36,191 bases of DNA, from positions 1-36,191 of the forward strand of contig SEFT01000026.1 of NCBI GenBank assembly GCA_004144175.1. Reading direction: 5' to 3'. Position numbers and translations under genes: made by a program. Below are positions 25,001-34,007 of this stretch, piece by piece; position 1 is the stretch's first letter, and each line of letters begins with the position of its first letter. The notes beneath the pieces are model-generated. The model was not told the origin of the DNA, ran no database searches, and saw nothing but the letters and a program-made list of their open reading frames with translations. This DNA is from Sphingobacteriales bacterium. Lineage in GTDB: Bacteria > Bacteroidota > Bacteroidia > Chitinophagales > Chitinophagaceae.

Positions 25001-25226
25001 CTATATAGAAAAAGGCCGCAATACCAATGAGTACAAGCGCGTGTATGTACCCATGTATGAGCAAGACGAGCAAATAGTACGTGCGCAGGTAAAAGATGCC
25101 TACAGCCGAATCATGAACCATGAATTTGACAAAGGCTGCGGTAAGGAAACCTGCCACTGGTGCAACTTCGCGAAACAATACGAGCTGGTAAGGCCCGCAG
25201 AGTTTGTAGAGATAGACGATATCTAA
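22077..25226 (+). CDS. UvrD/PcrA-type helicase fused to a PD-(D/E)XK nuclease
   Basis: The 1049-residue protein joins a superfamily 1A DNA helicase to a RecB-like nuclease. Helicase motifs in order are LNERQRDAV, Walker A AGPGTGKTE (about 34-42), LTYTDEATNSMRRR, Walker B VDEFQDT, GDDDQSIYEFQGA, LPHNYRSS, TAHGAKGNEFEYVFLVG and FYVALTRAKKHL. The C-terminal region has SYTTLSKYLKCPLSFYYES, then the nuclease core GKIDKIEFDG-VDYKTGDP (about 905-925). Four Cys (791, 1021, 1026, 1029) could bind an iron-sulfur cluster as in AddB and Cas4, though the spacing differs from the textbook order. The layout suggests end resection in recombination repair, or anti-phage activity. I chose ATG 22077 (GAAGTG upstream); a TTG at 22035 lacks support. 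It is single-gene with terminators at both ends. Confidence 0.92.
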   Translation: MIVNPELFQSRYNNLNERQRDAVDSIYGPVMVIAGPGTGKTEVLSMRIANLLRSEAQVQPSEILCLTYTDEATNSMRRRLIQIIGTAAHKVNICTFHAFCNNVIQANSEYFSMRTLQPITDLERTELLYDILEKLPQGHTLRKLSGNIYYDANRLNRLFDLMKREHLRPADIELAVDTYLADIPNREEFIYKKSGKGYKKGDVKQALIDDEVRKMSITRAAASLFDTYTERMKEMGRYDFNDMIIWVLDAFAANPALLQSYQERHQFILVDEFQDTNGSQSELLNLLTSYWEDPNIFVVGDDDQSIYEFQGARIRNIIDFYEKYKETIRIVILPHNYRSSQAILDKATATIQYNRQRLIHQLQELNLDKNIISALPRFKDGKETVTPVIKVYNNPLHEEANVVTQIEQLHENGVALNEIAVLYAQHKQADNIMALMERKGIPYSVKKPVNILELPLVQQIINILQYLDAERKKPFSAEAILFEMMHAPYYGIAPTDIAMLSLYIQNNRQKDHGLGYWRVLLGKELLLESLDLASVAALRRLGKNVEHWMTQQTSLPLPLLVEKIVYESGIVAHLLATKDHIWNMQVLHTFFEYVKEVHTRNAQIKPADFLRMIDRMQDENIALPIQKVIQNENGVKFYTAHGAKGNEFEYVFLVGCTKKYWEDKRGGSSEYKLPDTLTKTNDDSDKTYKTEVARRLFYVALTRAKKHLQVSYAEQDNQGKPLEHSLFIDEISTPEERNVATMQPEQLMKHMEWAMQPVPEVRIEIANRQWIERCLQQYTMSYTTLSKYLKCPLSFYYESILKVPYLKSDALAFGSAVHYALERMFKLMKERKGVFPEKEEILNIFNTSMYVESEAFTPIQYERRMEQGHKIISEYYDNYIHQFSTNVEVEFKIPRYSLDGVPVTGKIDKIEFDGDTCTVVDYKTGDPDKSAFAQTAAPNDKEPLGGDYWRQMVFYKLLIENYQEKSWKVNIGMFDYIEKGRNTNEYKRVYVPMYEQDEQIVRAQVKDAYSRIMNHEFDKGCGKETCHWCNFAKQYELVRPAEFVEIDDI

Positions 25227-25245
25227 ACGTTGATAAGGACATAGT

Positions 25246-25276
25246 AAAATGCCCTGCCAATGAGCAGGGCATTTTT
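25246..25276 (+). terminator. Terminator of the helicase-nuclease gene
   Basis: Perfect 12-bp stem AAAATGCCCTGC/GCAGGGCATTTT with a six-base loop and a T tail, 20 bases past the stop. It is A-rich on the other side and may work in both directions. Confidence 0.9.
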
Positions 25277-25294
25277 ATGCGTTGTATCGATTAT

Positions 25295-25332
25295 AAATAG
25301 AAAGGCCGGCTATGCAGCCGGCCTTTCTATTT
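25295..25332 (-). terminator. Terminator of the OmpA/TSP3 gene
   Basis: A 17-bp perfect stem built on AGAAAGGCCGGCT and its complement, with loop ATGC, 15 bases past the stop of the minus-strand gene. It is symmetrical, so it could also stop plus-strand transcripts. With the previous hairpin it insulates two convergent genes. Confidence 0.9.
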
Positions 25333-25346
25333 GCTTTGAATTACTC

Positions 25347-27638
25347 TTATTTCAGGTTCATCGTCATTACTACACGGCGGTTCTTAGCCTTGCCTGCTGC
25401 TGTTTTGTTATCAGCAACCGGTTTGGTATCACCATAACCTGTAGCAGTCATTCTGCCTGCGTCGATACCTTTCGATACCAGGTAGTTCTTCACCGCATCA
25501 GCACGACCCTGAGATAGTGTCATATTAGCATCCGGCTTACCTGCGTTATCGGTATGGCCTTCGATGCTCATGTTGTAATCAGGATTTTCTTTCATGATCT
25601 TGGCTACTTCGTCCAGCTGTACGAAAGATACTTTCTTGATGGTTGCTTTACCATTGTCGAACTGTACGGCACCACCGATGATGCTCAGGCGCTTCTTGGT
25701 AGCTTCTGTTATTTCAGGACAACCGTTGTTGGCAGCGGTACCTGCTGTGGTAGGACATTTGTCTACGTTGTCAGCTATGCCATCGCTATCCGTATCGGGG
25801 CAACCGCCATTTGCAGCGCTACCCGGTTGGTCAGGGCATTGGTCTTCATTATCAGCTATACCATCTTTATCGGTATCAGGGCAGCCTTTCATACCGGCCA
25901 GGCCTGCAACATCAGGACATGCGTCGTCTTTATCAGCAATGCCGTCGCCATCGCGGTCAGGACAACCGTTCATGCCGGCCAGGCCAGCTTGCTGCGGACA
26001 AGCATCATCGTCATCGGCAATGCCATCGCCATCAGCATCAGGGCAACCGGCAGCAGTAGATACACCTGCAATTTCAGGGCATTTATCATCTGCATCCAGC
26101 ACACCGTCACCATCTTTATCCGGGTTAGGGCAGCCTTTAAATGCCCACTCACCTTTCTCTCTCTTACATTTGTCGTATTTGTTAGATACGCCATCACCAT
26201 CGCTGTCTTTTGGTTTCTTCTTGTTAATTGGTACATAAGCACCGAAGTAAGCGTTCATCCCATAGTTATCACCAAAGCCTATGATGTTATCGCTACCCGC
26301 AAAGAAGCCGCCGAAACGTATAGCAGCACCCAGGTACTTAGATTTGTTCAGGGTATTGTAAGTGAAAGGTAATGCTACACTAAGCGCTTTGATATCGAAA
26401 CGCGGAGTGACTGTGAACTGGCTATAGAAAGAGTTACCAAATTTGGTACGGTCTGTCATGTTACGGAAGTAAGTAACATTCGCATAGAAGCCTTTCCAGA
26501 TGTGATAGTCCAAACCAACCACCAGCGACTGAGGCAGTTTCACCTTTGAGCTCTTGCTCTGCGACGTATCTGCTTCGAAACCGCGTGAAGCCAGATAGTT
26601 TTTGAAGTTGTTGAAGTTGGAGATATTAGGGGCCAGTTCTATACCTCTTATATAACCTTCACCGGATGCTGATGAGTTTTTGAAGAATGCCGACTGGTTA
26701 TTCTTGTTATAAGTGATCGTACCTATATCTGTTACAGCAGCAGAGAAGCGAAGCAGGTAAGGGTTTTTGGCGGGATTGATCAACCCTGTCTTGCCATTCA
26801 TATCATACCTGTACTTGTCTGCATTCGGGCGGAACTCATATACCACGCCCGCATCGAAGCTGAAGCCCGAACCACCGCCACCGTTCAGGATGTCTTCCCC
26901 AATATCAGAGGTCATATTACTTCCGTACTGGAAGTTGGTATTGCGGATACGAACTGAATCGGTACCTGCATAATATTGCAGGTCGAGGTTTTGGTTTACG
27001 AACGAAAAGTATCCCGCACCTCTCAGGTAACGGCCCGTAGCACCCAGTTTTACCTGGTGCATTTTATTTTCAAATACTACGCCACCCCATGTAAGGCCGA
27101 TCTCCGTCCATGCATTGGTAGTAAAGTTGAAGGCCTGTGCTTTAGCCTGGTACCCTGTATTAACAGTCTCAGAATTTTGGAAATCCTTATCTACTACGCT
27201 TTGAAAAAGATCGCCGTTCAGGTCGTGCGCCTGCATCATAAAGCGGGCACGCGTAGTGAGTGCAATGCTGTGCTTACGGCCTATGCTGGCCATAAAGCCG
27301 GGGCCGCGAAGTTCTACGTTAGGGCCGGCGAGTGTATATTTTTGTCCTTTACCATTTCCGAAGTCAAAGAGGTTGCCGATGCCGCTGGCGTCTTCGGAGT
27401 TGCGTACCAACTTAGATACATCCGAAAAACCGGCCTTAGCGAAGTTGTTATCTAAGCCCATATTCACAGAGAATAGGTCGATAGAAAACTTGTGGCGGCT
27501 GTCGGCAATGTTTGCCGGGTTGAGGTAGAGTGAGTTGGTACCGCTCCAATTGCTGGTAGCTATACCCAGGTAACGCTGTGCGTTACTAAGCTGAGGCATT
27601 AGTGAGGCAAAACCTAATGCGAGTAATAGTTTTTTCAT
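25347..27638 (-). CDS. OmpA family outer-membrane protein with DUF5723-like barrel and TSP3 repeats
   Basis: The 763-residue protein has a signal peptide ending LSNAQ (about residue 20). A beta-rich N-terminal domain of about 450 residues follows, resembling the DUF5723/PorP-like outer-membrane barrels of Bacteroidota (SLYLNPANIADSRHKFSID). Next come six thrombospondin type 3 calcium-binding repeats (about 478-640), each with D-x-D-x-D-G-x-x-x-x-x-D and a Cys-Pro end. The last domain is a peptidoglycan-binding OmpA domain (about 655-763) with IEGHTDNAGKPDANMTLSQGRA and the ending NRRVVMTMNLK. It probably ties the outer membrane to the cell wall through a calcium-stiffened stalk. No Por secretion C-terminal domain is seen. 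It is flanked by terminators and probably monocistronic. Confidence 0.92.
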   Translation of the reverse strand: MKKLLLALGFASLMPQLSNAQRYLGIATSNWSGTNSLYLNPANIADSRHKFSIDLFSVNMGLDNNFAKAGFSDVSKLVRNSEDASGIGNLFDFGNGKGQKYTLAGPNVELRGPGFMASIGRKHSIALTTRARFMMQAHDLNGDLFQSVVDKDFQNSETVNTGYQAKAQAFNFTTNAWTEIGLTWGGVVFENKMHQVKLGATGRYLRGAGYFSFVNQNLDLQYYAGTDSVRIRNTNFQYGSNMTSDIGEDILNGGGGSGFSFDAGVVYEFRPNADKYRYDMNGKTGLINPAKNPYLLRFSAAVTDIGTITYNKNNQSAFFKNSSASGEGYIRGIELAPNISNFNNFKNYLASRGFEADTSQSKSSKVKLPQSLVVGLDYHIWKGFYANVTYFRNMTDRTKFGNSFYSQFTVTPRFDIKALSVALPFTYNTLNKSKYLGAAIRFGGFFAGSDNIIGFGDNYGMNAYFGAYVPINKKKPKDSDGDGVSNKYDKCKREKGEWAFKGCPNPDKDGDGVLDADDKCPEIAGVSTAAGCPDADGDGIADDDDACPQQAGLAGMNGCPDRDGDGIADKDDACPDVAGLAGMKGCPDTDKDGIADNEDQCPDQPGSAANGGCPDTDSDGIADNVDKCPTTAGTAANNGCPEITEATKKRLSIIGGAVQFDNGKATIKKVSFVQLDEVAKIMKENPDYNMSIEGHTDNAGKPDANMTLSQGRADAVKNYLVSKGIDAGRMTATGYGDTKPVADNKTAAGKAKNRRVVMTMNLK

Positions 27639-27953
27639 ATCGTGTGTGTTGTTTCAGAACGTTGTAAATGACAAAAAAATCATATGAATCTTTTTAGTCC
27701 CGTTCTAAGCTGCAAAGGAACTAAAAACTTTCAGATAATAAAAGAAAGCACCATGTATTATTCGCTTTAAATGTGCGTTAACGAACAATTTAACCGGATG
27801 CTCAAAGGTATAATGACATAAAACTACCATATATACCCTTGCGGTGGTAAATTTCTATCCGTACTGGTACGGAGGCGGGTTTTGGTATATTATATAAATA
27901 ATGTAGCCTGCTCGCATGAGCAGGCTACATTATTTATATTTTGAAAGGTAATA
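27639..27953. other. Promoter region of the OmpA gene and terminator of the upstream gene
   Basis: About 315 bases without a gene. The half next to the OmpA start is A+T-rich with no exact TAnnTTTG box at a convincing place. The far half has a small perfect palindrome TCCGTAC-TG-GTACGGA (27858-27873) that could be an operator, and the strong hairpin at 27892-27939. Confidence 0.55.
27892..27939 (-). terminator. Terminator of the alpha-2-macroglobulin gene
   Basis: Perfect 22-bp stem (arms 27892-27913 and 27918-27939) with loop GCAT and A/T-rich ends, 14 bases past the stop of the minus-strand gene. It is one of the longest perfect stems in the window and symmetrical enough to work in both directions. 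Confidence 0.9.
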
Positions 27954-30900
27954 CTATTTCACGTTTACCGTCATGCCTTCACTATGGCTGCTAAACTCAG
28001 GTGCATACATACATTGTATGGTGGCAATGCCGTTTGAGAATTCGCCTTTGTTAGTAACGAATACGGGGTATTCAAACACATACTTGCCTTTGCGCAGGTA
28101 GCCAAAGAAGAAATTAGTAGATGCATCGCGCGTGCTCTCGTAGTAGCCCAGGCCGCCCTGCCATTTGTAAGAGCTCAGCACATTCACCGGTTCAAACGCC
28201 GCGGCACGCATATCTTTCAGATGCACATATTCCATATCACGGTCCACGATGATCTCGATGCGCGAAATAACCTTGTCGCCTACTTTCAGCGTACGGCTGG
28301 CAGTTATGGGTTCTAATACTTGCCCGCGGTCGGTATTAGTTTGAATGAATAACTGTTTCTTCACTTCCAGCGGTGTGGCAGCACTGGTGATCTTATCCAG
28401 GTCTTCGAAGTACTGCCAGTAAACAGCACCCCACGATGGATTGTTCGTATTGCCATCAACAGTTAGCTTAATATTGCCCATCTCGGTTTTGATATCGGCA
28501 TTGCCATAGTTTACTTTAAAATACCCCGTGCCTTTTTCCTGCTTCACCTCCGTACTGCGGACGGTTTTATCGCCCAGTTGTATGGTAACAGTAGGCTCGC
28601 TGGTGAGCCACTGTGTACCGTTCAGCAGCAGCGCATAGCAAGCATCGGCAGTGGCTTTGGTGGTAGGCCAGTTCTGGGTTTGCTTTTGCTTCAGCAGCCA
28701 TACACGCATTTTATCTACATCAGCGGTCGATTTAGCTACTTCGGTAAAACACTCGATAAGTAAAGCTTGCGCTTCGATCGGCGCCTCGTACCACCAGTAG
28801 CTCTGCCCCTGCTGCATCCAGTACATACCCATTTCTTCCTTCTGTATGGCGGTTTCGCGTAGGGAAGCGATGATGTTATTAGCAACTTGCGGATTGCCCT
28901 TGCGGTTTAGCGCCAGCGCTATCATGCCTTTCATATAGGGGTTTTGTGTAGCCCAATACTTAGCCGCTTGTTTATTATAATAGTCATAAGCGGTCTTCGT
29001 ACCCTCTGCTACCGGCTTGTCGATGAAGCTGCGCAGGTACAGGTATTGGATGTGCAGATACCCCACATGCTGCTGGTCGAGCTTTGCTTTGCTGCGTACC
29101 AGGTTGTCGTAGTCTTCCTTCACCATACGGTCGAGGTAGGGCAGGGTGCGGTCGAGGATGCGCTGCATACTTCCTTTGCTATCGGTTACACCCAGCTTTT
29201 TTAAGCGGGCAATACCTGTAGCAATGTATTGTGTAATGTACCTATCCGGCTGCATGCCCTTGAACCACGGATAAGCACCTTCGGGCAGCAGCATATCGTT
29301 CAGCTGCTTGGCAGAGCGGTCGAGTGTAGCGGCCAGTTTCGTTGCCTCAAATAGCATAGCAATGCGTTTCTTCTGCTCCGTTTCATTCTTTGCTTCCATC
29401 ACCCATGGCGTTTCTTCCAGCAGGGCCGATTTCAATTCCTGGTTCTTCTCCAGGTTCGATAGCAGGGCTGCTGTATCCAGCGTTTGCCAGGTACGGAATA
29501 TCTCTTTAATGCGCGGTGCCTTATCAACTATATGTGAAGCCAATGCCGTAGCATAGTAGCGGTTAAAAACCTGCTCGGCACATTCGTGCGGATACTCCAT
29601 AAGGTAGGGCAAAGCTTGTACTGCGTACCAGGCAGGGTTGGAGGTATACTCCAGTGCCAGATTATATTGAGATATGGTCTTGCTCGTGCCTGATTGTTTC
29701 AGCTTATCGAAGCTAAAAGTCTTGGTACCATTACCATTGATCCACAGAGGCAGCGTTTCCGTCACCAGCATACGGTTGCTGAGTACCGGCAATACATGCT
29801 CTTCGCCATCGGTAAAATTTCCACTGCGTGCCGAGATGCGGATGATCACCGGCTCGTACTGTGCCTCCGGTACATGTATCTTCCAGCTGGCGGTGCTGCT
29901 CTGTCCTTTTTGAGAACTAAAATCGACATCGGCATCCTGCAAACGGAATTGCAGCGTAAGGGGTTTCAGGGTAGTGGCATCGAGTATCTGTACCGATGCT
30001 GTGCCGGTCATGTCCTTATCCGTAAGATTGCTGATCTTGGTGCTGATAAAAATATCATCGCCCTGGCGGAGGAAACGGGGTAGGCCCGGCATCACCATTA
30101 AGTCCTTTTGCGTTTTTACCTTTCCTTCGAGCATGGCTGCGCTCATATCTTTGGTATGCGCATAGGCCATCAGCCTCCATTCAGTAAGGGCCTCGGGTAT
30201 GGTGAATTGTATACGTACATTACCCTCTGCGTCAGTCAGCAGGTGGGGGTAGAAGAAGGCAGTTTCTTGCAGGTTGGTGCGTACTGGTATATCGCTGGTC
30301 GCACCAGTTGTTGGGGCAGCCCCCTTTTCTTCAGATGCAGGCGTAAAGAATTGGTCTGCTGCTACGTTTGCTGCTTTACCTACTCTTGCTACCGGCGCCG
30401 CAGCATCAGCTGCCGACTCTGCACTTTCGAGCGCCATAGATTTTCGTACCATACGTGGTTTCCCTTGGGTATGCACTCCATCCATATAATAGAATGTTTC
30501 TCCCATGGCCGGTGTCAAAAGCCGGTCGTAAGACTTTTCATATTGTGCATAGTCGCGCTGCTCATATACCGAGATATGCCGTGCTTGCGCTACCCCAAAG
30601 CCAATATTGGTATTCCAGGTAATGCTGTTATTTATTACCGGGAAGAGTCCGAACTTTTCCCAGCTATTTGGGCGGAAGGCATCCAGCGATGCATCGTATA
30701 GGGTAGCAACCATTTCAGCGGCCACTTTTTCCTTTTTGCTGCCGCGCACTACCATGGTCCATGTTTCTTTGGCGCCTGGCTGCAGCTTATCGCGGTGTGT
30801 TTCCCAGCTTATGTCCAGGTCTTTATTGCTCCATGGCACGTTCACCGTAGCTTGTTCTGTATATACACGGTTTTCCTTTACCATTATATAATGAAGTAAA

Positions 30901-33900
30901 ATACCGCCACGGTCGGCCTCTGTAACATTCCGCTCCCAGCTCAGGGGTTTGCCGTTGTAATTGTGCTGCGTAGTCTGGTTCTTACCATCTACAAACTGCA
31001 CTTGCTCTATGATAAGCGCATCGCTATAACCCGAAGCTGTATTCACTACGGCTTTTCCGCCGGGTTCTGTAACCTGATGCTGCGGCACTACGGTGAGTGG
31101 TGCAGGTATGCTGCCGGAGTTGTTCTTATCCCATGCCTGTACATATTTCTTCTCCAGTACCTGGTTGCCGTTCTTGTCTTTAGCCTCGGCCTCTATTACG
31201 TACCAGCCATTTTCCTTCCATGTGTTGGCTGGCACTGCAACGATGCCCGATGCGGTTGTCGTAACAGATTTATCCCATACCGAGGTGCCTTTCGCCCAGG
31301 TCATGGGGTCAGATTCTTCCTTATACTCATCGTTGGGGAAGTACTGGTGGAAGGTAGCTTCGTCGAAGAGGTATTGGTCAGGCTTAGACCAGAGCCTTTT
31401 GCGATAAACCTTGCCCGGCGCCTGTAGCTTATGAATGCGTACCTGCACACCGGTGCTTACAAACTGTCCGTTCAGGTTTTCCGTACGTATCTTGACCGTA
31501 TCCAGATCGGTAGGTTTGCCGCTTTCGGGGCTGTCCATTACGATATTAACAGACCGATACCCTGCATTGATACCTTGTGTACCACTGCGGGTCTCGCCAT
31601 TCAGGTCGGTAACATCGGCGTACACTGTATAGGTAAACAGCGGTAAGGTCTTTTCATCGACCGAGCGGTCGGGTATGGTCTGGAAGCTGATGTTGAACGT
31701 ACCATCGGCATTGGTGGTTGCCGTACCGCGGGTTACTTCCATTTCAGGCGAAGATGGTGCAAATCCCCAGCCACGGTAAGCCCAGAAGTAGGGCCAGCGC
31801 GCACGGCGCGCAACACGGTAGTTTACGGCTGCGCCATCTATGGTATTACCTGCATAGGCCGTAGCACGTCCGGTAACCGTTACTGTTTCGTTCAGCGCAT
31901 AGTCTTTCTTCAATGTATCGAAAGCCACGGCAAACTTCGGTCGCTTGTACTCCTCTACCGAAAAGATAACGCTGCCCGTAGGGTTGGCAATGCTCATATT
32001 GCCCGTAAGCACGCCCTGTGGCGCAACGAAGCTGCCACTGAACGATCCAAACTCGTTGGTGGTGAGTGTATGGCTGGCGATCTTTTCACCATTCACGTCA
32101 CTGAATGTTACCTCGGTTTTTTCGTTCGGTATCACGTTGTTCCTCGTGCTGTTGTCGGTAGAGCGCAGCATGATACCTTTATAGTAGACCGTTTGGCCGG
32201 GGCGGTATATGGCCCTGTCGGTAAATAGAAAAGTATGGGTGTACTCCGACTTTTCCTGCCGTTTATAGTTTTCGTATATCTGGAAGTACTCGGGCAGATA
32301 TAGCACGTCTTCACCCGACTTTACCGATATGGCGTTGTAGCCACGGTCGTTCCCTGGCTGTAGTTTAAAAGACCCGTCCTTTGCAGCGGTGACAGAAACT
32401 ACGCGTTCAGTTTCTTGACTATTGCGGCGGTTGTTATATACATTCTGAAATAATTCGACTGATGCGCCTGCAATAGCATGACCATTCTTACGATGAAGCA
32501 CATAGCCATCGCCCTGGTTCTTCGTTACAATGGCCAGATTAGAGACCTGGAATAACGTATAGGCAACAGTGTTATTATTATCTTTCGTAAACCGCTCGCC
32601 TCCGCTGACTATAAGTACATACATACCCTGTTTCAAAGCGTCTATTTTCACTTCGGTTGTATGGTCCTTATAGTCGCGCGATGATGGCACATCTACAGAC
32701 CAGGCCTGGGCAGGGCTCATAGTGAGCAATTTCTTATTCCAGTTTTCATCGCCATAGGCACTAGCGGTTTTGTAGTCGTCTATCGAAACCTTTACCAGGC
32801 GAAACCATGCTTTTGAAATATTACGGTAGCTCAGTAAAACTTTAGTTGGCTCATCAGGCAATACTACTTCTTCGGCCTGCACACCTAACGTCTGTTGCAT
32901 GATTCCGGTAAGCATATTTTTGGCCAGTACTCCGCCTTCACTTTCAGGATATTTTGTGATGATCTGCTCCAGCAGCTTTTTTGCCATTGCATAGTCTCTG
33001 TCGGGCAGGGTGCCACCACGCATAGTTCTCGCTTCGGTTTCGAGCATTAACTCTACTAGGCGGTAAGAAGCCAGGGCGCTTATAGCATATGATCCATAAC
33101 GGGTTTCAATGTCTTCGAGGGCAGCGCGATAAAGTTCCTTTTTGTTGGGCAGTACCGATGTATTATAAGCAAACATCAATCTCGCCATATCTGCATCGAT
33201 CAATGCATCAGGTTTAGCATCATTTATATGAAGGGCGAGCACCTGCTGATATAAGGATAAAGCATGATACTGTGAAGAAAGGCTATCCTGCGAGCGGAAC
33301 TTATGATTAATGAATGTTGCTGCCGGGGTAAATGCTGCCGGGTCGTCCATCACGAATTGGAAGGCTGGTTTGGTGATATCTTTCTCGCCATGCTCGAAAA
33401 ATGCTATGGCACGGAAGGCCAGCAGATCGAATACAGTAGGGCGGAGCTGGCGGGTATTTTTTCCTTTCTCCAGCAACGGGTCGTAAGATTCAATATTTAT
33501 TGCTTTCAGGTCGGTAGCCTTGGTAAGCGATGCGCGATAGAGTGCCGTTACTTTCTCATAGAACCTGTTAGCATCCCATTGCTCAAAATCTGATATGTTG
33601 GTGCTGTTACTTACCCTGGTGCGGTCGAGTATCTTCCAGCGGTTTTGCTGGTAGTAGCTCCAGTACAATTCGGCGGCTATGCTTTGCCATACTGCCGAAG
33701 CTGGGAACTGTGTATTTTTAATTTCCTGCTCGGCTTTGGTGATCGACTCTGTAGCAGCTTCTTCGCTGGTCTGATACCCGGCTTTCATGATATAAAGCTG
33801 GGCTTTCATCATCTGCACCTGCTGGTTTTTGGCCTTGGCTCGACCATATACACCTTCGGCAATCTTCAGTGCCGACTTTGGCAACCCGTTATTAAAAAAG

Positions 33901-34007
33901 GAATCTGCCTTTTTCCAGTCGGCCTCGTAGAGGTCTTTTTTCGATTGTGCGTTCATCATAAATGGCACTAAGAATAGTGCGGTAAATACTAACAGCCATT
34001 TTTTCAT
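27954..34007 (-). CDS. Large bacterial alpha-2-macroglobulin family protein
   Basis: The 2017-residue exported protein has a Sec signal (MKKWLLVFTALFLVPF to MNAQ, about residue 20) and no lipobox. An N-terminal helical region of about 350 residues follows, then macroglobulin domains including the MG2 signature DRAIYRPGQTVYYKGI, and a low-complexity Ala-rich stretch (ESAESAADAAAPVARVG) that may be the bait region. The thioester motif CAEQ is at 1476-1479 within EYPHECAEQVF, and an alpha-helical toroid and C-terminal beta domain follow. Family members trap attacking proteases through the thioester bond. No penicillin-binding protein 1C gene, the partner of E. coli YfhM, is beside it. ATG 34007 is chosen; an upstream TTG at 34025 adds six residues without support. 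Confidence 0.93.
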   Translation of the reverse strand: MKKWLLVFTALFLVPFMMNAQSKKDLYEADWKKADSFFNNGLPKSALKIAEGVYGRAKAKNQQVQMMKAQLYIMKAGYQTSEEAATESITKAEQEIKNTQFPASAVWQSIAAELYWSYYQQNRWKILDRTRVSNSTNISDFEQWDANRFYEKVTALYRASLTKATDLKAINIESYDPLLEKGKNTRQLRPTVFDLLAFRAIAFFEHGEKDITKPAFQFVMDDPAAFTPAATFINHKFRSQDSLSSQYHALSLYQQVLALHINDAKPDALIDADMARLMFAYNTSVLPNKKELYRAALEDIETRYGSYAISALASYRLVELMLETEARTMRGGTLPDRDYAMAKKLLEQIITKYPESEGGVLAKNMLTGIMQQTLGVQAEEVVLPDEPTKVLLSYRNISKAWFRLVKVSIDDYKTASAYGDENWNKKLLTMSPAQAWSVDVPSSRDYKDHTTEVKIDALKQGMYVLIVSGGERFTKDNNNTVAYTLFQVSNLAIVTKNQGDGYVLHRKNGHAIAGASVELFQNVYNNRRNSQETERVVSVTAAKDGSFKLQPGNDRGYNAISVKSGEDVLYLPEYFQIYENYKRQEKSEYTHTFLFTDRAIYRPGQTVYYKGIMLRSTDNSTRNNVIPNEKTEVTFSDVNGEKIASHTLTTNEFGSFSGSFVAPQGVLTGNMSIANPTGSVIFSVEEYKRPKFAVAFDTLKKDYALNETVTVTGRATAYAGNTIDGAAVNYRVARRARWPYFWAYRGWGFAPSSPEMEVTRGTATTNADGTFNISFQTIPDRSVDEKTLPLFTYTVYADVTDLNGETRSGTQGINAGYRSVNIVMDSPESGKPTDLDTVKIRTENLNGQFVSTGVQVRIHKLQAPGKVYRKRLWSKPDQYLFDEATFHQYFPNDEYKEESDPMTWAKGTSVWDKSVTTTASGIVAVPANTWKENGWYVIEAEAKDKNGNQVLEKKYVQAWDKNNSGSIPAPLTVVPQHQVTEPGGKAVVNTASGYSDALIIEQVQFVDGKNQTTQHNYNGKPLSWERNVTEADRGGILLHYIMVKENRVYTEQATVNVPWSNKDLDISWETHRDKLQPGAKETWTMVVRGSKKEKVAAEMVATLYDASLDAFRPNSWEKFGLFPVINNSITWNTNIGFGVAQARHISVYEQRDYAQYEKSYDRLLTPAMGETFYYMDGVHTQGKPRMVRKSMALESAESAADAAAPVARVGKAANVAADQFFTPASEEKGAAPTTGATSDIPVRTNLQETAFFYPHLLTDAEGNVRIQFTIPEALTEWRLMAYAHTKDMSAAMLEGKVKTQKDLMVMPGLPRFLRQGDDIFISTKISNLTDKDMTGTASVQILDATTLKPLTLQFRLQDADVDFSSQKGQSSTASWKIHVPEAQYEPVIIRISARSGNFTDGEEHVLPVLSNRMLVTETLPLWINGNGTKTFSFDKLKQSGTSKTISQYNLALEYTSNPAWYAVQALPYLMEYPHECAEQVFNRYYATALASHIVDKAPRIKEIFRTWQTLDTAALLSNLEKNQELKSALLEETPWVMEAKNETEQKKRIAMLFEATKLAATLDRSAKQLNDMLLPEGAYPWFKGMQPDRYITQYIATGIARLKKLGVTDSKGSMQRILDRTLPYLDRMVKEDYDNLVRSKAKLDQQHVGYLHIQYLYLRSFIDKPVAEGTKTAYDYYNKQAAKYWATQNPYMKGMIALALNRKGNPQVANNIIASLRETAIQKEEMGMYWMQQGQSYWWYEAPIEAQALLIECFTEVAKSTADVDKMRVWLLKQKQTQNWPTTKATADACYALLLNGTQWLTSEPTVTIQLGDKTVRSTEVKQEKGTGYFKVNYGNADIKTEMGNIKLTVDGNTNNPSWGAVYWQYFEDLDKITSAATPLEVKKQLFIQTNTDRGQVLEPITASRTLKVGDKVISRIEIIVDRDMEYVHLKDMRAAAFEPVNVLSSYKWQGGLGYYESTRDASTNFFFGYLRKGKYVFEYPVFVTNKGEFSNGIATIQCMYAPEFSSHSEGMTVNVK

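Noticed and set aside
24198-25178. 326-codon open frame opposite the helicase-nuclease
   Set aside because: Antisense to a clearly coding frame with conserved motifs; composition is dominated by Tyr, Leu and Val as expected from reading the complement.
25554-26372. Long open frame on the plus strand opposite the OmpA/TSP3 gene
   Set aside because: It mirrors the repetitive Asp-rich codons of the TSP3 region; its product has no family character and the minus-strand gene is unambiguous.
27954-27990. Por secretion system C-terminal sorting domain on the alpha-2-macroglobulin
   Set aside because: The C-terminus (SEGMTVNVK) ends in a beta strand of the last domain and lacks the typical Gly-rich and KxxI-type sorting pattern.
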